A stretch of DNA of 64,000 nt from Smittia aterrima (Eukaryota; Arthropoda; Insecta; Diptera; Chironomidae), in assembly GCA_033063855.1 (NCBI GenBank), contig CP093831.1, forward strand, positions 13,392,001 to 13,456,000, written 5' to 3'. How positions within the stretch are numbered: the stretch's first letter is position 1; every line of letters begins with the position of its first letter. A program made the position numbers and the translations under genes. This document shows positions 1 to 10,425 of the stretch, in pieces. The notes below the pieces were generated by a model, which had not been told where the DNA came from, ran no database searches, and saw only the letters and a program-made list of their open reading frames with translations.

Positions 1-218
1 ATAAAGTTTCATGGAAAACTAACTCTAAAACTCAACTAACATTTAAAATAAACTAGAGGATAATTGTTAGCGATAAACTAGCGTTATCCGTTGAACTGAT
101 AGTCACAATTTAAATAATTTTAGACAGGATTTTTTAGGAACTGTAGTAAAGTGCTTTTTTTTTCTTATAATTATGTGGAAAATTAAAGTAAAATTTTAAG
201 TTCTTGAATCAGCTGAAT

Positions 219-645
219 AAAGTCACCTTCACGAGTGCGACCTGTTAATATCACTTTGTAATCACCTCTGGGTAAGATCGTGGGGGGACTTTACATGTCA
301 CACACCGGCGAGCCGTACACCTTTCTATAGATTTTCTATAGAAATAGAAATAGATTTTATGTAGAAAATCCATAGAAAATAAATATGTGATTTGCGATCT
401 GTTAAATTTTAGTTAAAAATTAATAGAATTTAAATAGGAAATCCATGGAAAACGTTACGATTCTTACGTATTATATTTATTCCTGAGAATGATCGATTGT
501 ACGACTTTGCATAACAAGTTGCGTTGTGAACGTATTTCTCCGAATAGTTGCATTGAACGGCAACAATGTAAACTGACATGAAGTCCTTAATGCAATAATT
601 TGTTGTCAGCAAAATGAAAAACGGGAAAACTTTGAGAACGATCAT
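219..645 (-). pseudogene. chimeric DUF1091 fragment, hybrid block 1
   Basis: Bases 219-287 match the last exon of the neighbouring DUF1091 genes (the LPRGDYKV region), then about 180 bases of foreign AT-rich sequence follow, then bases 471-645 match the first exon (signal peptide to NRSFSGIN). The middle exon is absent and the exons are in the wrong order for splicing, so this is a rearrangement product. A nearly identical block recurs at 1748-2174, and its first part again at 5089-5338. The first-exon part still reads as an open 71-residue frame, but with a foreign C-terminus. Confidence 0.75.
297..470. repeat. AT-rich insert with TTTCTATAGAAA motifs
   Basis: This insert joins the two exon fragments of the hybrid block. 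It begins with a GC-richer stretch (CACACCGGCGAGCCGTACACC) and goes on with many TCTATAGA/CATAGAAAAT words. Copies sit at the same place in the blocks near 1825-1998 and 5166-5338; related words fill 7560-7900. It is probably part of a mobile element whose complete form is not certain here. Confidence 0.5.
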
Positions 646-854
646 CGTGGATTCATGAAAAAATAACTCTAAAACTCAACTAACATTCAAAATAAACTAG
701 AGGATGTTTGTTAGCGATAAACTAGCGTTATCCGTTGAACTGATAGTTACAATTTAAATAACTTTAATAGCAAGATTTTGAAAGATTAAAAATAAAAATA
801 GAAATTAATTTATAATTTCTTGAGTCAGCTGATTGGTCTATCAAATTGATAGTA

Positions 855-1524
855 TCAACCGAATGAATTTATTTCAGATGAGAAAATTTTTCCAATAAAT
901 TTGATTGAGCCCATGAATTCACCTTCGGGAGTGCGAGCTGTCATTATCACTTTGTAATCACCTCTCGGTAAGATCGTGGGCACTAACTTGGCTTTAACAC
1001 TGATATTCGTAACGTTGAGAAACTGATCCGCGAAAAAATTTAATTTAATTGGAGATTCTTCAAAAATCAAATAAACTCACAGTATAAGGACATTTATGGA
1101 GCAAACCGGGAGCTGTATCATTAAAAACACGATAAACGAAAGAAGACAATTTGTTGCTGAAATCCTGGTTGTTGATAAACTGGCAAATTTCAACAGGAGG
1201 ACCAGTCAAAATTTCACGATAAATTGTTCCATATTTGAAGAACGCAAATCCTTGTATCTATCTCACGAAACAATGATAATCAAACTTAAAATATAGATTG
1301 TTTAGGATACTAACGACTATTTTGTAGATCGGGTTTTTGGCGAATATGATTGCATTTACTCCTGAGAATGATCGATTGTACGACTTTGCATAACAAGTTG
1401 CGTTGTGAACGTATTTCTCCGAATAGTTGCATTGAACGGCAGCAACGTAAACTGTCATGAAGTCCTTAAAGCAATAATTTGTTGTCAGCAAAATGAAAAA
1501 CGGAAGAACTTTTAGAGCGATCAT
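855..1524 (-). CDS. secreted DUF1091-family protein, intact copy B
   Basis: Three exons on the minus strand: 1315-1524, 1081-1257 and 855-1022, split by introns of 57 and 58 bases, both at phase 0. They give a 184-residue protein, the usual size for the insect DUF1091 (DM8) family. It has an N-terminal signal peptide (MIALKVLPFFILLT), a spaced Cys pattern (AVQCNYSE, NATCYAKSYNRS, VEICQFI, HKCPYT) and a conserved end LPRGDYKV..TARTPEGEF. The apparent in-frame stop after exon 1 is the intron acceptor TAG, which is why unspliced reading breaks there. DUF1091 proteins are related to the CheA/CheB chemosensory secreted lipid-binding-like proteins of Drosophila; the role of this one is unknown. It is one of three copies in the array without a visible defect. 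Confidence 0.82.
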
Positions 1525-1747
1525 CGCGAATAAAGTTTCATGAAAAACTAACTCTAAAACTCAAGTTACATTTAAAATAAACTAGAGGATGATTGTTAGC
1601 GATAAACTAGCGTTATCCGTTGAACTGATAGTCACAATTTCAATAATTTTAGACAGGATTTTTAGGAACTGTAGTAAAGTGCTTTTTTTTTTCTTATAAT
1701 TATGTGGAAAATTAAAGTAAAATTTTAAGTTCTTGAATCAGCTGAAT

Positions 1748-2174
1748 AAAGTCACCTTCACGAGTGCGACCTGTTAATATCACTTTGTAATCACCTCTGG
1801 GTAAGATCGTGGGGGGACTTTACATGTCACACACCGGCGAGCCGTACACCTTTCTATAGATTTTCTATAGAAATAGAAATAGATTTTATGTAGAAAATCC
1901 ATAGAAAATAAATATGTGATTTGCGATCTGTTAAATTTTAGTTAAAAATTAATAGAATTTAAATAGGAAATCCATGGAAAACGTTACGATTCTTACGTAT
2001 TATATTTATTCCTGAGAATGATCGATTGTACGACTTTGCATAACAAGTTGCGTTGTGAACGTATTTCTCCGAATAGTTGCATTGAACGGCAACAATGTAA
2101 ACTGACATGAAGTCCTTAATGCAATAATTTGTTGTCAGCAAAATGAAAAACGGGAAAACTTTGAGAACGATCAT
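1748..2174 (-). pseudogene. chimeric DUF1091 fragment, hybrid block 2
   Basis: Same arrangement as the block at 219-645: last-exon fragment 1748-1816, AT-rich insert, first-exon fragment 2000-2174. The first-exon open frame translates identically to that of block 1. The repeat unit is therefore about 1.5 kb, made of a hybrid block plus the gene next to it. Confidence 0.75.
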
Positions 2175-2383
2175 CGTGGATTCATGAAAAAATAACTCTA
2201 AAACTCAACTAACATTAAAATAAACTAGAGGATGATTATTAGCGATAAATCTAGCGTTATCCGTTGAACTGATAGTTACAATTTAAATAACTTTAATAGC
2301 AAGATTTTGAAAGATTAAAAATAAAAATAGAAATTAATTTATAATTTCTTGAGTCAGCTGATTGGTCTATCAAGTTGATAGTA

Positions 2384-3415
2384 TCAACCGAATGAATTTA
2401 TTTCAGATGATGAAATTCTTCCAATAAAATTAATTGAGGCCATGGATTCACCTTCAGGAGTGCAAGCTGTCATTAACAATTTGTAATCACCTCTGGGTAA
2501 AATTGTGGGCACTGCTTCAGCTTTACCTCTGATATTCGTAACGTTGAGAAACTGAAAAAAATTAATTTGTTTAGAGATTCTTCAAAAACCAAATAAACTG
2601 ACCGTGTAAGGACATTTATGGATCTAACCGGGAGCCGAATCGTTGAAAACACGTTAAACGAAAGAAGACAATTTGTTGCTGAAATCCTGGGTGTTGATAA
2701 ATTGGCAAATTTCAACAGGAGGACCAATCAAAATTTCAAGATAAATTGATTCATATTTGAAGAACGCAAATCCTTGTACTTATCTCTCGAAACAACGATA
2801 ATCAAACTTCAATTAATGATTCTGTAGGATACTAACGGATATTTTGTAGAGTGGGTTTTTGGCGAATCCGATTACATTTATTCCTGAGAATGATCGATTG
2901 TACGACTTTGCATAACAAGTTGCGTTGTGAACGTACTTCTCAGAATAGTTGCATTGAACGGCAGCAACGTAAACTGTCATGAAGTCCTTGAAGCAATAAT
3001 TTGTTGTCAGCAAAATGAACAAGTGGCAGTAGCAGTTCGTACCGAACTCACTGTAGGGTTTTTTATCCGTCGGACTGGTTACAGGGGGTTGAGCTTAACT
3101 GGTCCGAGGTGGACCCGAATCTTGTCAGCTCTGAGATTTTTCCGCTCAACTCAAATAGTTGCCCATTTCATGTGAACAGCTCAAAGTTCTAACTCCAAAG
3201 GAAAAGAAGTTTCACTTGTCGCTGGCAAGAGGTGGACCCAGATCTGGTCAGCTATAGAATACATGCACTCGATCCAAAATGTTGATCACTTCTTGTGAAC
3301 AAGTCACAGCGGAAATGTTCTTCCGTTTTCGAGAAAACTTATTTCAAAACTAAAAATCAACTTTTTGTTCCATCCTTCGGATGAAAAACCCTAAAAACGG
3401 AAGAACTTTTGGAAT
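2384..3415 (-). pseudogene. DUF1091 copy C, disrupted
   Basis: Exons match copy B, but exon 2 has two in-frame stops (after LSSF and after NDSAPG), and its acceptor region has changed from ATAG to ATAAG, which shifts the frame. Exon 1 is split inside the signal peptide by an inserted repeat (3019-3392), with the remaining 5' part near 3393-3415. The copy is dead as a DUF1091 gene. Confidence 0.8.
3019..3392. mobile_element. small TIR element (MITE-like), copy 1
   Basis: This segment interrupts the first exon of copy C. Its ends are inverted repeats of the type AGGGTTTTT(T/C)ATCCG (from 3055) and CGGATGAAAAACCCT (to 3392), with an additional outer AGTTCGTNACGAACT palindrome at the left. Related copies lie at 5566-7125 (interrupted), about 11270-11568 and about 19278-19545. 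No coding capacity is visible, so it is a non-autonomous element. Confidence 0.6.
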
Positions 3416-3453
3416 GGATTTTAGGATGAAAAACTAACTCTAAAACTCTACTA

Positions 3454-3989
3454 TGTATGTATTGTATTTTGCGAAGGGGATCTTGCGATCCACAGAAACG
3501 TAGGCAAGTTGCCTCTTGTATCTAACTCCGTTATGACAACCGCTACGATCTCGGGGAGCCACCATCTGTTTCCTGATTATTGCAGCCCGTAATCAAGTAG
3601 CGTTTATATCTGAAACATCCCCACGTCTGCCAAGGCGCGAGATTCCATTACATATTACATCACAATATTGAGACTGTGTGCAAACATGAGTGTGTGGTAG
3701 TGGGAACATTGTCGGTGCCTTGCGCCCAAGTCCAACTCGACTATGTCAACACGCTTCTACCTGCACTCATGACGTCCCAACAATAACAGTTGGTGTACAT
3801 GAGAAGGAACGTGACTCCACAAGGATGTTTCATTTTCCACTTTTAACCGGTCAAGAGAACTCTTTGAATAACTGAAATTCCTTTGGCGAGAGTGGGATTC
3901 GAACTTCAGAACTACTGCATTGAAAGCATAATTCTACCAGTCACATGAATACTACCACTCGACCATCTGAGTCTGGAACACGGTTGAAT
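3454..3989 (-). mobile_element. tRNA-derived SINE with 9-base target duplication
   Basis: A 536-base insertion is flanked by the direct repeat ACTCTACTA (3445-3453 and 3990-3998), lying in the upstream region between two DUF1091 copies. On the minus strand, the end at 3989 carries a pol III-like A box TGGTCGAGTGG (3955-3965) and a B box AGTTCGAATCC (3895-3905) about 50 bases apart; the other end finishes in ACATACATAG. A tRNA-like head, an unrelated body, a simple-repeat tail and a target duplication are what is known of SINEs. Confidence 0.72.
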
Positions 3990-4201
3990 ACTCTACTAAA
4001 ATTTAAAAGAAACTAGAGGATGATTATTATCAATAATCTAGCGTTATCCGTTGAACTGATAGTCACAATTTAAATAATTTTAGACAGGATTTCTCAGGAA
4101 CTGTAATTAAGCTTTTTTCTCTTATATTTATGTGAAAAATTAAAAATAAAATAAAATTTTAAGTTCTTGAGTCAGCTGATTGGTCTATCAAATTGATAGT
4201 A

Positions 4202-4864
4202 TCAACCGAATGAATTTATTTCAGATGAGAAAATTTTTCCAATAAATTTGATTGAGCCCATGAATTCACCTTCGGGAGTGCGAGCTGTCAATACCACTTT
4301 GTAATCACCTCTGGGTAAGATCGTGGGCACTGCATTGGCTTTAACACTGATATTCGTAACGTTTAGAAACTGAATTTTTTTTAATTAATTGGAGATTCTT
4401 CAAAAATTAAATCATCTCACCGTGTAAGGACATTTATGGACCAAACCAGGAGCCGAATCGTTGACAGCTTGATAAATCACTGCTAGAAGTTTGTTGGTTA
4501 AGTCCGGGTTGTTGATAAATTGGCAAATTTCAGTTGAAGGACCAGTCAAAATTTCACGATAAATTGTCCCATATTTGAAGAACCCAACTCCTTGTACCTA
4601 TCTCTCGAAACAACGATAATCAAACTTCAATTATTGATTTTTTAGGATACTAACGACTATTTTGTAGACCGGTTTTTTGGCGAATCCAATTACATTTATT
4701 CCTGAAAATGATCGATTGTACGACTTTGCAAAACAAGTTGCGTTGTGAACGAATTTTTCGGAATAGTTGCATTGAACGGCAGCAACGTAAACTGACATGA
4801 AGTCCTTAAAGCAATAATTTGTTGTCATCAAAATGAAAAACGGAAGAACTTTTAGAGCGATCAT
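4202..4864 (-). CDS. secreted DUF1091-family protein, intact copy E
   Basis: Exons 4655-4864, 4421-4597 and 4202-4369 (210, 177 and 168 bases) give a 184-residue protein with no defect. It has a signal peptide (MIALKVLPFFILMT), a first exon ending in KKPVYKIV, a second exon VQGVGFFKYG...HKCPYT and a third exon FLNVTNIS..EINSFG. Splice sites are canonical: GTTAGT donor and ATAG acceptor for intron 1, GTGAG donor and CAG acceptor for intron 2. Compared with copy B it has drifted mainly in exon 2. Family and likely secretion are as for copy B; expression cannot be judged from sequence. Confidence 0.83.
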
Positions 4865-4867
4865 CGC

Positions 4868-4985
4868 GGATAAAGTTTCATGGAAAACTAACTCTAAAAC
4901 TCAACTAACATTTAAAATAAACTAGAGGATAATTGTTAGCGATAAACTAGCGTTATCCGTTGAACTGATAGTCACAATTTAAATA
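4868..4985 (-). promoter_or_regulatory. class-1 upstream region of the DUF1091 genes
   Basis: This segment directly 5' of copy E is conserved, far better than spacer, upstream of copies B, C, F and J and of both hybrid blocks (near 655, 1527, 2185, 10310, 19118, and 1-113). On the minus strand it has a TATA-like TTTATTTTAAATG about 50-60 bases before the ATG, and further up a repeated GATA-containing motif, GATAACGCTA next to TTATCGCTA. The arrangement suggests a shared promoter, possibly GATA-controlled; this is inference from conservation within recent duplicates. Confidence 0.45.
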
Positions 4986-5088
4986 ATTTTAGACAGGATT
5001 TTTTAGGAACTGTAGTAAAGTGCTTTTTTTTTCTTATAATTATGTGGAAAATTAAAGTAAAATTTTAAGTTCTTGAATCAGCTGAATA

Positions 5089-5157
5089 AAGTCACCTTCA
5101 CGAGTGCGACCTGTTAATATCACTTTGTAATCACCTCTGGGTAAGATCGTGGGGGGA
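5089..5157 (-). pseudogene. DUF1091 last-exon fragment, hybrid block 3
   Basis: Matches the last-exon fragments of the other hybrid blocks base for base as far as I can compare, and is followed by the same AT-rich insert up to about 5338. Here the first-exon half is missing, replaced by the inverted-repeat segment at 5318-5460. Confidence 0.7.
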
Positions 5158-5317
5158 CTTTACATGTCACACACCGGCGAGCCGTACACCTTTCTATAGA
5201 TTTTCTATAGAAATAGAAATAGATTTTATGTAGAAAATCCATAGAAAATAAATATGTGATTTGCGATCTGTTAAATTTTAGTTAAAAATTAATAGAATTT
5301 AAATAGGAAATCCATGG

Positions 5318-5460
5318 AAAACGTTACGATTCTTACGTCAAAAATATAGAAAATACATTGGAAACTTATGGAAATTCTATTTATTTTAAACAATGCTATT
5401 AATTTTCTATGAATTTTTGATGTTTTTTAAGTATTTTTGACGTAAGAAACGTAACGTTTT
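5318..5460. repeat. inverted repeat, 29-base arms
   Basis: Arms 5318-5346 and 5432-5460 are reverse complements with one mismatch (core AAAACGTTACGATTCTTACG), separated by 85 bases of AT-rich sequence. The hybrid blocks at 440-470 and 1970-1998 contain most of the left arm only, so their breakpoint falls near the arm's inner end. Confidence 0.7.
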
Positions 5461-5565
5461 ATATGGATTTTTTTAGATAAAATTTACAAATTTCCGTCAT
5501 TCTGTCCTACAATTTTTATCTAAAATACGAATGGTTGTTATGACTTTAGATTTCGTGTTTAGATT

Positions 5566-7125
5566 TTTTTATCCGAAGGATGGAACTAAAGGTTGGACAA
5601 AATGAAATTTGCGGCTCTATACCATTGCGTAACTTAACTCTCGCACACGGTAACAAAAATGTAAATAAATGTAATTAAAGCTTATATTACAAAGCATATT
5701 TCGTGAAAGTTTCAATTATTTGTGATAACTCCAAGAAAAGAAATCATCAAAATAACTTGAAGTTCAAAAAAAGATTTTGCACAAAAAAATTTAAAATCCG
5801 ATTAGCTCTGCTGCTGCCATCGCTAAAAAATTAAATTTTTCTGTAGGCTCTGTGTTCTAGGTGATTAAACGATAGAATACATATCAGACCATCGAACTAA
5901 AGTCTAAAAGCGAAAGGAAAAGTTATCTAATCAATTTAAAGCTCCATCAAATGACTCGACATTCCTTGAAACCAAACTCGGGACTTTCACAAGATGACAA
6001 AGATAGCCGTTAAAAAATTCTCATGAAACTAGTCAACCAACTATCTTCCGAACTGGCTTAAAGTGTTATCTTGAAATTAAAATAATAAACCGAGCTTTTA
6101 AACAAAATTTGATTGCTAAAATCAAGCTAAAATTGTATTAGAATGACTATTGACAAATTTCGTAAAGCTTTTTCCTTTACATTACACAATCAGTTTAAAA
6201 TTCATCAATAGAAAAACTACTGGAACTAAACTTTACAATAGTTCTGGGCATTTGAATGTTAGCGACAAATTAAAACTGATTTGGGTTTATAAATTCATCA
6301 AATATTTTATGTTTGGAAGGTTTTTTATGGTTGCGGTATTAAGGGAGAACTTTACGTAACTCATTCAACTTCAAGCTCAAATTTTTTTACGAAGAAGTGT
6401 CGCATCAAACTAGTTTGGCAATTTATCCAATAGCAAGGATTCTCTACCATACTTTAAGCTGATCTAGCAAACTCTTAATGCTTCTATATGACTGTGAAGA
6501 GGTAAAAGCTTCACGAAGTCGCAGTAATGCCGAAAAACATGTTTTCCCTTTATTAACAAAACTTCGACCCATTAAGTTTTTTCGGTCGCTTTTAAACAAT
6601 AATATTAGAACAAATGAACAATCTCTTGAAAACATTGAAAAAATTAAACAAAAGTAGTAAATTAACGAAAATTGGTTGACATTTATATTTGTGCAAATGC
6701 TCATGGGCGCCATTCAGATGCGAGTTCGATAGCTCGCTTAAAACAATGATTATTAATATTCTTTTATGCCCTCAATAATGTTTGAACCTCGTTCCTTAAA
6801 ACCTAATAATCATTAAATAAAAATATTCTCACGTTACTGAAATATTTACATTTGAAGAGCGGCAAATTTCATTTTGTCCAACCTTTAATGTGAAGATGCA
6901 AAAATTATTTAAATTTCCATAACGCATTATCGGTGAGGTCAAGTGAAACTTTTTTCTCTTTGGAGTTAGAGCATTGAGTTCTTCTTGTTTGAGAAAGAAT
7001 CTTAGAACGGACCAGATTAGGGTCCACTTTGGACCAGTAAACCCAGTAAAGTCTCACCCCCTGGTAACCAGTCTAACGGATGAAAACCCTTAAAAACAGT
7101 TCGTAACGAACTGCTACTTGTACTT
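5566..7125. mobile_element. small TIR element, copy 2, split by a Tc1-like insertion
   Basis: The left end (TTTTTTATCCGAAGGATGGAAC, 5566-5586) and the right part (6886-7125, ending AACGGATGAAAACCCTT and the AGTTCGTAACGAACT palindrome) are two halves of one copy of the repeat family seen at 3019-3392. They were separated by the element at 5589-6885. Confidence 0.55.
5589..6885. mobile_element. decayed Tc1/mariner-type transposon
   Basis: Inverted ends AAGGTTGGACAAAATGAAAT (from 5589) and its reverse complement (to 6885) agree over about 30 bases with one mismatch. They are flanked by TA on both sides (5587-5588, 6886-6887), the target duplication of the Tc1/mariner superfamily. On the plus strand near 5818-5870, translation gives AIAKKLNFSVGSVF, a stop, then VIKR, resembling the N-terminal helix-turn-helix of Tc1-type transposases. 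The rest of the frame is broken by stops and shifts, so the copy is inactive. Confidence 0.65.
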
Positions 7126-8149
7126 TTGGTTTATGAAGTGATGTATGATAAGTTTAAATAAAAAAAGAAACTTACGTTAATAGACAACGAGTAGATATCG
7201 CAAGAATCGCATAAAGTCCCGGAAGTAGCGTAGACGATGCTGAGTAAAACTATGGTTGCATTTAGTATAAGAACCGCTGACTTCTATTGAAAGTGCATTC
7301 TAGTTCAAGGCCATATATAATTTATTTCAGCTTGATCAACTGTGATTTGTTCATAAGTAATTTTCAATATGATGAAACGAGTACACAGATTTTAGAGCTG
7401 ATAAAATCTGATCCACCTCTTGCAAGCCCTTGTTATGCTGATTTGAAGCCTGTTTTTATCCAATTTTTCTTACTAAGCACTTTATTCCTTCAAAATAAGT
7501 TTGGATTCAAGGTCGAAAGAATATTGAATTGCTTTCCGAGTTTCGTAGCTCCGAAGTAATGGAAAATCTATGATTTTTCTTATTATTTTCTATAGAAAAT
7601 CTATTTATTTCAAACAGAAATTCTATTAATTTTCTATGTATTTTCAATATAAAACGTAACGACGTAGAACTTTGACGTAACGGGTTTCAATAAAAATTCC
7701 ATAGAAAATCTATATGGTTTCTATAAAAAATCTATAAATTTTCTATTAAAAACCCATAAAATTTATTTTAAAAAGTGGATAGTCACACACCTTTGACAAT
7801 TTTAGTTTTTTATAGAAAATCCATAGAAATTCTATCTAGCAAATTTCTATTAGAATTTAATAGTAAATTAATAGAAAATTAATAGAAAATCTAAAGATTA
7901 ATTTTAATTTAACAATAATTTTTATTATAAGGATTTTTAAAAATTAACATTTTTGGTGTGATTTTGTGTGATTAACAGTTCAGCTGTTAGCCTGTGCGGC
8001 TCTAAAGCTATTTTTTTTAAGGATATATGATTTTTAAATATGAATGACTGCTTTTTAAGCTTTTTAAGAAAATTTGAAATGAGCAAGGAAAAAGAATCTA
8101 AAGAAAACAAATAGATTTTTAATAGGAAATAGAAAAAACATAGGAAATA
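7126..8149. other. spacer with mixed repeat remains
   Basis: No convincing gene. On the minus strand about 7185-7260 there is an open stretch ending in a GTAAG donor that translates to a hydrophobic leader followed by SGTLCDSCDIYSLSIN, like a signal-peptide exon of some secreted protein, but it has no in-frame ATG. Bases 7560-7900 are dense in TCTATAGAAAAT words related to the AT-rich inserts of the hybrid blocks. Confidence 0.35.
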
Positions 8150-8449
8150 AAGTCACCTTTAGAAGTGCCATCAGTTATAATCAAATTGTAATCACCTATG
8201 GGTAAAATCGTTTGCTCAAAATTAAAAATAAAACTTTAAGTTCTTGAGTCGCTGATTGTTCTTTCAACCGAATGTATTTATTTCAGATAAAAAAAAATTT
8301 ACAATGAAATTTATTGAGCCAATGAATTTACCTTCGGGAGTGCGAGATGTTATTATCAATTTGTAATCACCTCTCGGTAAGATCGTGGGCACTGATTTGG
8401 TTTTAACACTGATATTCGTAACGTTGAAAACCTGAATTTTTTTAATTAA

Positions 8450-9836
8450 GGATCACTTTTTATCCATGAGACGTTTAAGCTGATTTTTTACTTATATCAC
8501 TTCTGGAGGCTTTAACTTTCAATATACCGCTTGATGAAAAAAGCAAAAACATTATTGACTATATTTGTGATTTTTCTGTGAATTTCTCCGCGTTGCCTCT
8601 AACATAGTTTAATTAAGCACGTAAATCAGCGACAAGATCTTTCTAAATATGAGACCATTTCGCGTCGCTTAAAAAAAAAGAAGCGAGACAAGATCTTTTA
8701 TTGTTTTTCACTAATTTCAATAATAGCTGCCGCTTTAATTAAACTTTTTTTCGACTTTTTTATTTTGAACTGTAAAACGTAAACAAACTTACATCAACGT
8801 TTTATTTCAAATTTTTTTCGCATCACTCGATTTCTCGATTTTTTTTTTTGTGTTTCGAAAGTTGCTTTGAAGCTAAGGCTATAAAAATTTAATTAAACTA
8901 CGGACAGAAATTTTAGTAGGATCAGTGATTACCCATGAGACGTTTAAGCTGATTTTTCACTTATATCACTTCTGGAGGCTTTAACTTTCAATATACCGCT
9001 TGATGAAAAAAGCAAAAACATTAATGACTATATTTGTGATTTTTCTGTGTATTCAGAATTACGTCGCGATGTCTCTAAGTTAGTTTAATTAAGCACGTAA
9101 GTCAGCGACAAGATGTGACTAAATATGAGACACTTTCGCGTCGCTAAAAAAAAAGAAGCGAGACTTGAAAAATCCGTTAATTCGCAAGAAAGGCGGAAGC
9201 AAGAAATTTCGCCTCAACATTTCTTTTTTAGATACAAGTTAATTAAAGTGCTATTTAACGCCGAACGTAAACAAACAAATCCGAAAATTAATTAAAATGT
9301 GTTAGTGATTTTTACTTGCTTCGGCGTTAAATAGCACTTTAATTAACTTTTTACTCGATTTTTGATTTCGATTTGTAAAACGTAAACAAACATTGCGAAA
9401 AAAAATCAACGGTTAATTTCAAAAAATATTTCGCATCACTCGATTCTTCTTCACCACTCGATTTTTTTTTGTGTTTCGAAAGTTGCTTTGAAGCTAAGGC
9501 TATAAAAATTTAATTAAACTACGGACAGAAATTTTAATACAAGTTTCCGAGAAAGAAATGTTTATTGTATCTAAAAAAAAATAAAACAAAAAATTAGCTG
9601 GTCAGGGAAGCTTGTAATTACAACACACCACAAAGTGTCTCATGGGTAGTAAGAATTTTCGCCGTCTCATGGGTAATCACAAATCCTATAAGTTTCCGAC
9701 AAAGAAATGTTTATTGTATCTAAAAAAAAAAATAAAAAAAAAATTAGCTGGTCAGGGAAGGCTGTAATTAGAACACACCACAAAGTGTCTCCTATTTAGA
9801 AAGAATTTTCGCCGTCTCATGGATAAAAAGTGATCC
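8450..9836. mobile_element. TIR element in intron of copy F (outer)
   Basis: The ends GGATCACTTTTTATCCATGA and the exact reverse complement agree over at least 24 bases. The target appears duplicated as TAA (8447-8449 and 9837-9839), or TA if the terminal base is counted differently, so PIF/Harbinger-like and Tc1/mariner-like origins both remain possible. No transposase frame is visible. It contains a second member of its own family at 8919-9686. Confidence 0.7.
8919..9686. mobile_element. TIR element nested in its own relative (inner)
   Basis: Starts GGATCAGTGATTACCCATGA and ends with a near-perfect reverse complement ATGGGTAATCAC.AATCC, flanked by TA. Its left 150 bases and right 140 bases duplicate those of the outer element. 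Inside it, arms 9238-9265 and 9320-9347 are a perfect 28-base inverted repeat (core GTGCTATTTAACGCCGAA). Confidence 0.65.
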
Positions 9837-10425
9837 TAATTGGAGATTCTTCAAAATTCAAATTAACTCACCATGTAAGGACATTTATGGATCAAACCGG
9901 GAGCCGAATCGTTGAAAACTTGATAAACTGTTGCTAGCAGTTTGTTGCTGAAATCCTGGTTGTCGATAAATTGACAAATTTCAACAGTAGGACCAGTCAA
10001 AATTTCACGATAAATTGTCCCATATTTGAAGAACGCAATTCCTTCCAACTGTCTCACGAAATAACGAAAATCAAACTTCAATTAATGATTGTGTAGGATA
10101 CTAACAAATATTTTGTAGAGTGGTTTTTTGGCGAATCCGATTATATTTGTTCCCGAGAATGATCGATTGTACGACTTTGCATAACAACTTGCGTTGTTAA
10201 TGTATTTCTCCGAATAGTTGCATTGAACGGCAGCAACGTAAACTGTCATGAAGTCCTCAAAGCGATAATTTGTTGTCAGCAGAATGAAAAACGTTAAGAG
10301 CGATCATCGCGAATAAAGTTTCACGGAAAATTAACTCCAAAACTCAACTAACATTTAAAATTAACTAGAGGATGATTGTTAGCGATAAACTAGCGTTATC
10401 CGTTGAATTGATACGCAAAATTTGA

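Larger units (their letters stand above)
8264..10307 (-). pseudogene. DUF1091 copy F, frameshifted signal peptide, transposon in intron 2
   Basis: Exon 3 (8264-8431) and exon 2 (9872-10048) are full length and open. Exon 1 (10106-10307) is 202 bases where other copies have 210: an 8-base deletion in the signal-peptide region shifts the frame a few codons after the ATG. Intron 2 has been expanded from about 58 bases to 1.4 kb by the element at 8450-9836. A separate last-exon scrap lies just beyond the gene at about 8150-8215. Confidence 0.75.

Noticed and set aside
1258..1264. Nonsense codon in DUF1091 copy B after exon 1
   Set aside because: The TAG is the acceptor end of a 57-base intron; all copies have an AG here and the spliced frame is open.
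2473..2727. Open frame of 84 codons
   Set aside because: Out-of-frame reading of exon 2 of copy C.
3690..3875. Open frame of 61 codons
   Set aside because: Lies within the SINE, no protein features.
3886..3975. Possible tRNA gene
   Set aside because: A and B boxes are present but the acceptor stem does not pair, and the segment is the head of an insertion with its own target duplication.
7287..7559. Open frame of 90 codons on the plus strand
   Set aside because: No start context, domain or conservation; lies in repeat-rich spacer.
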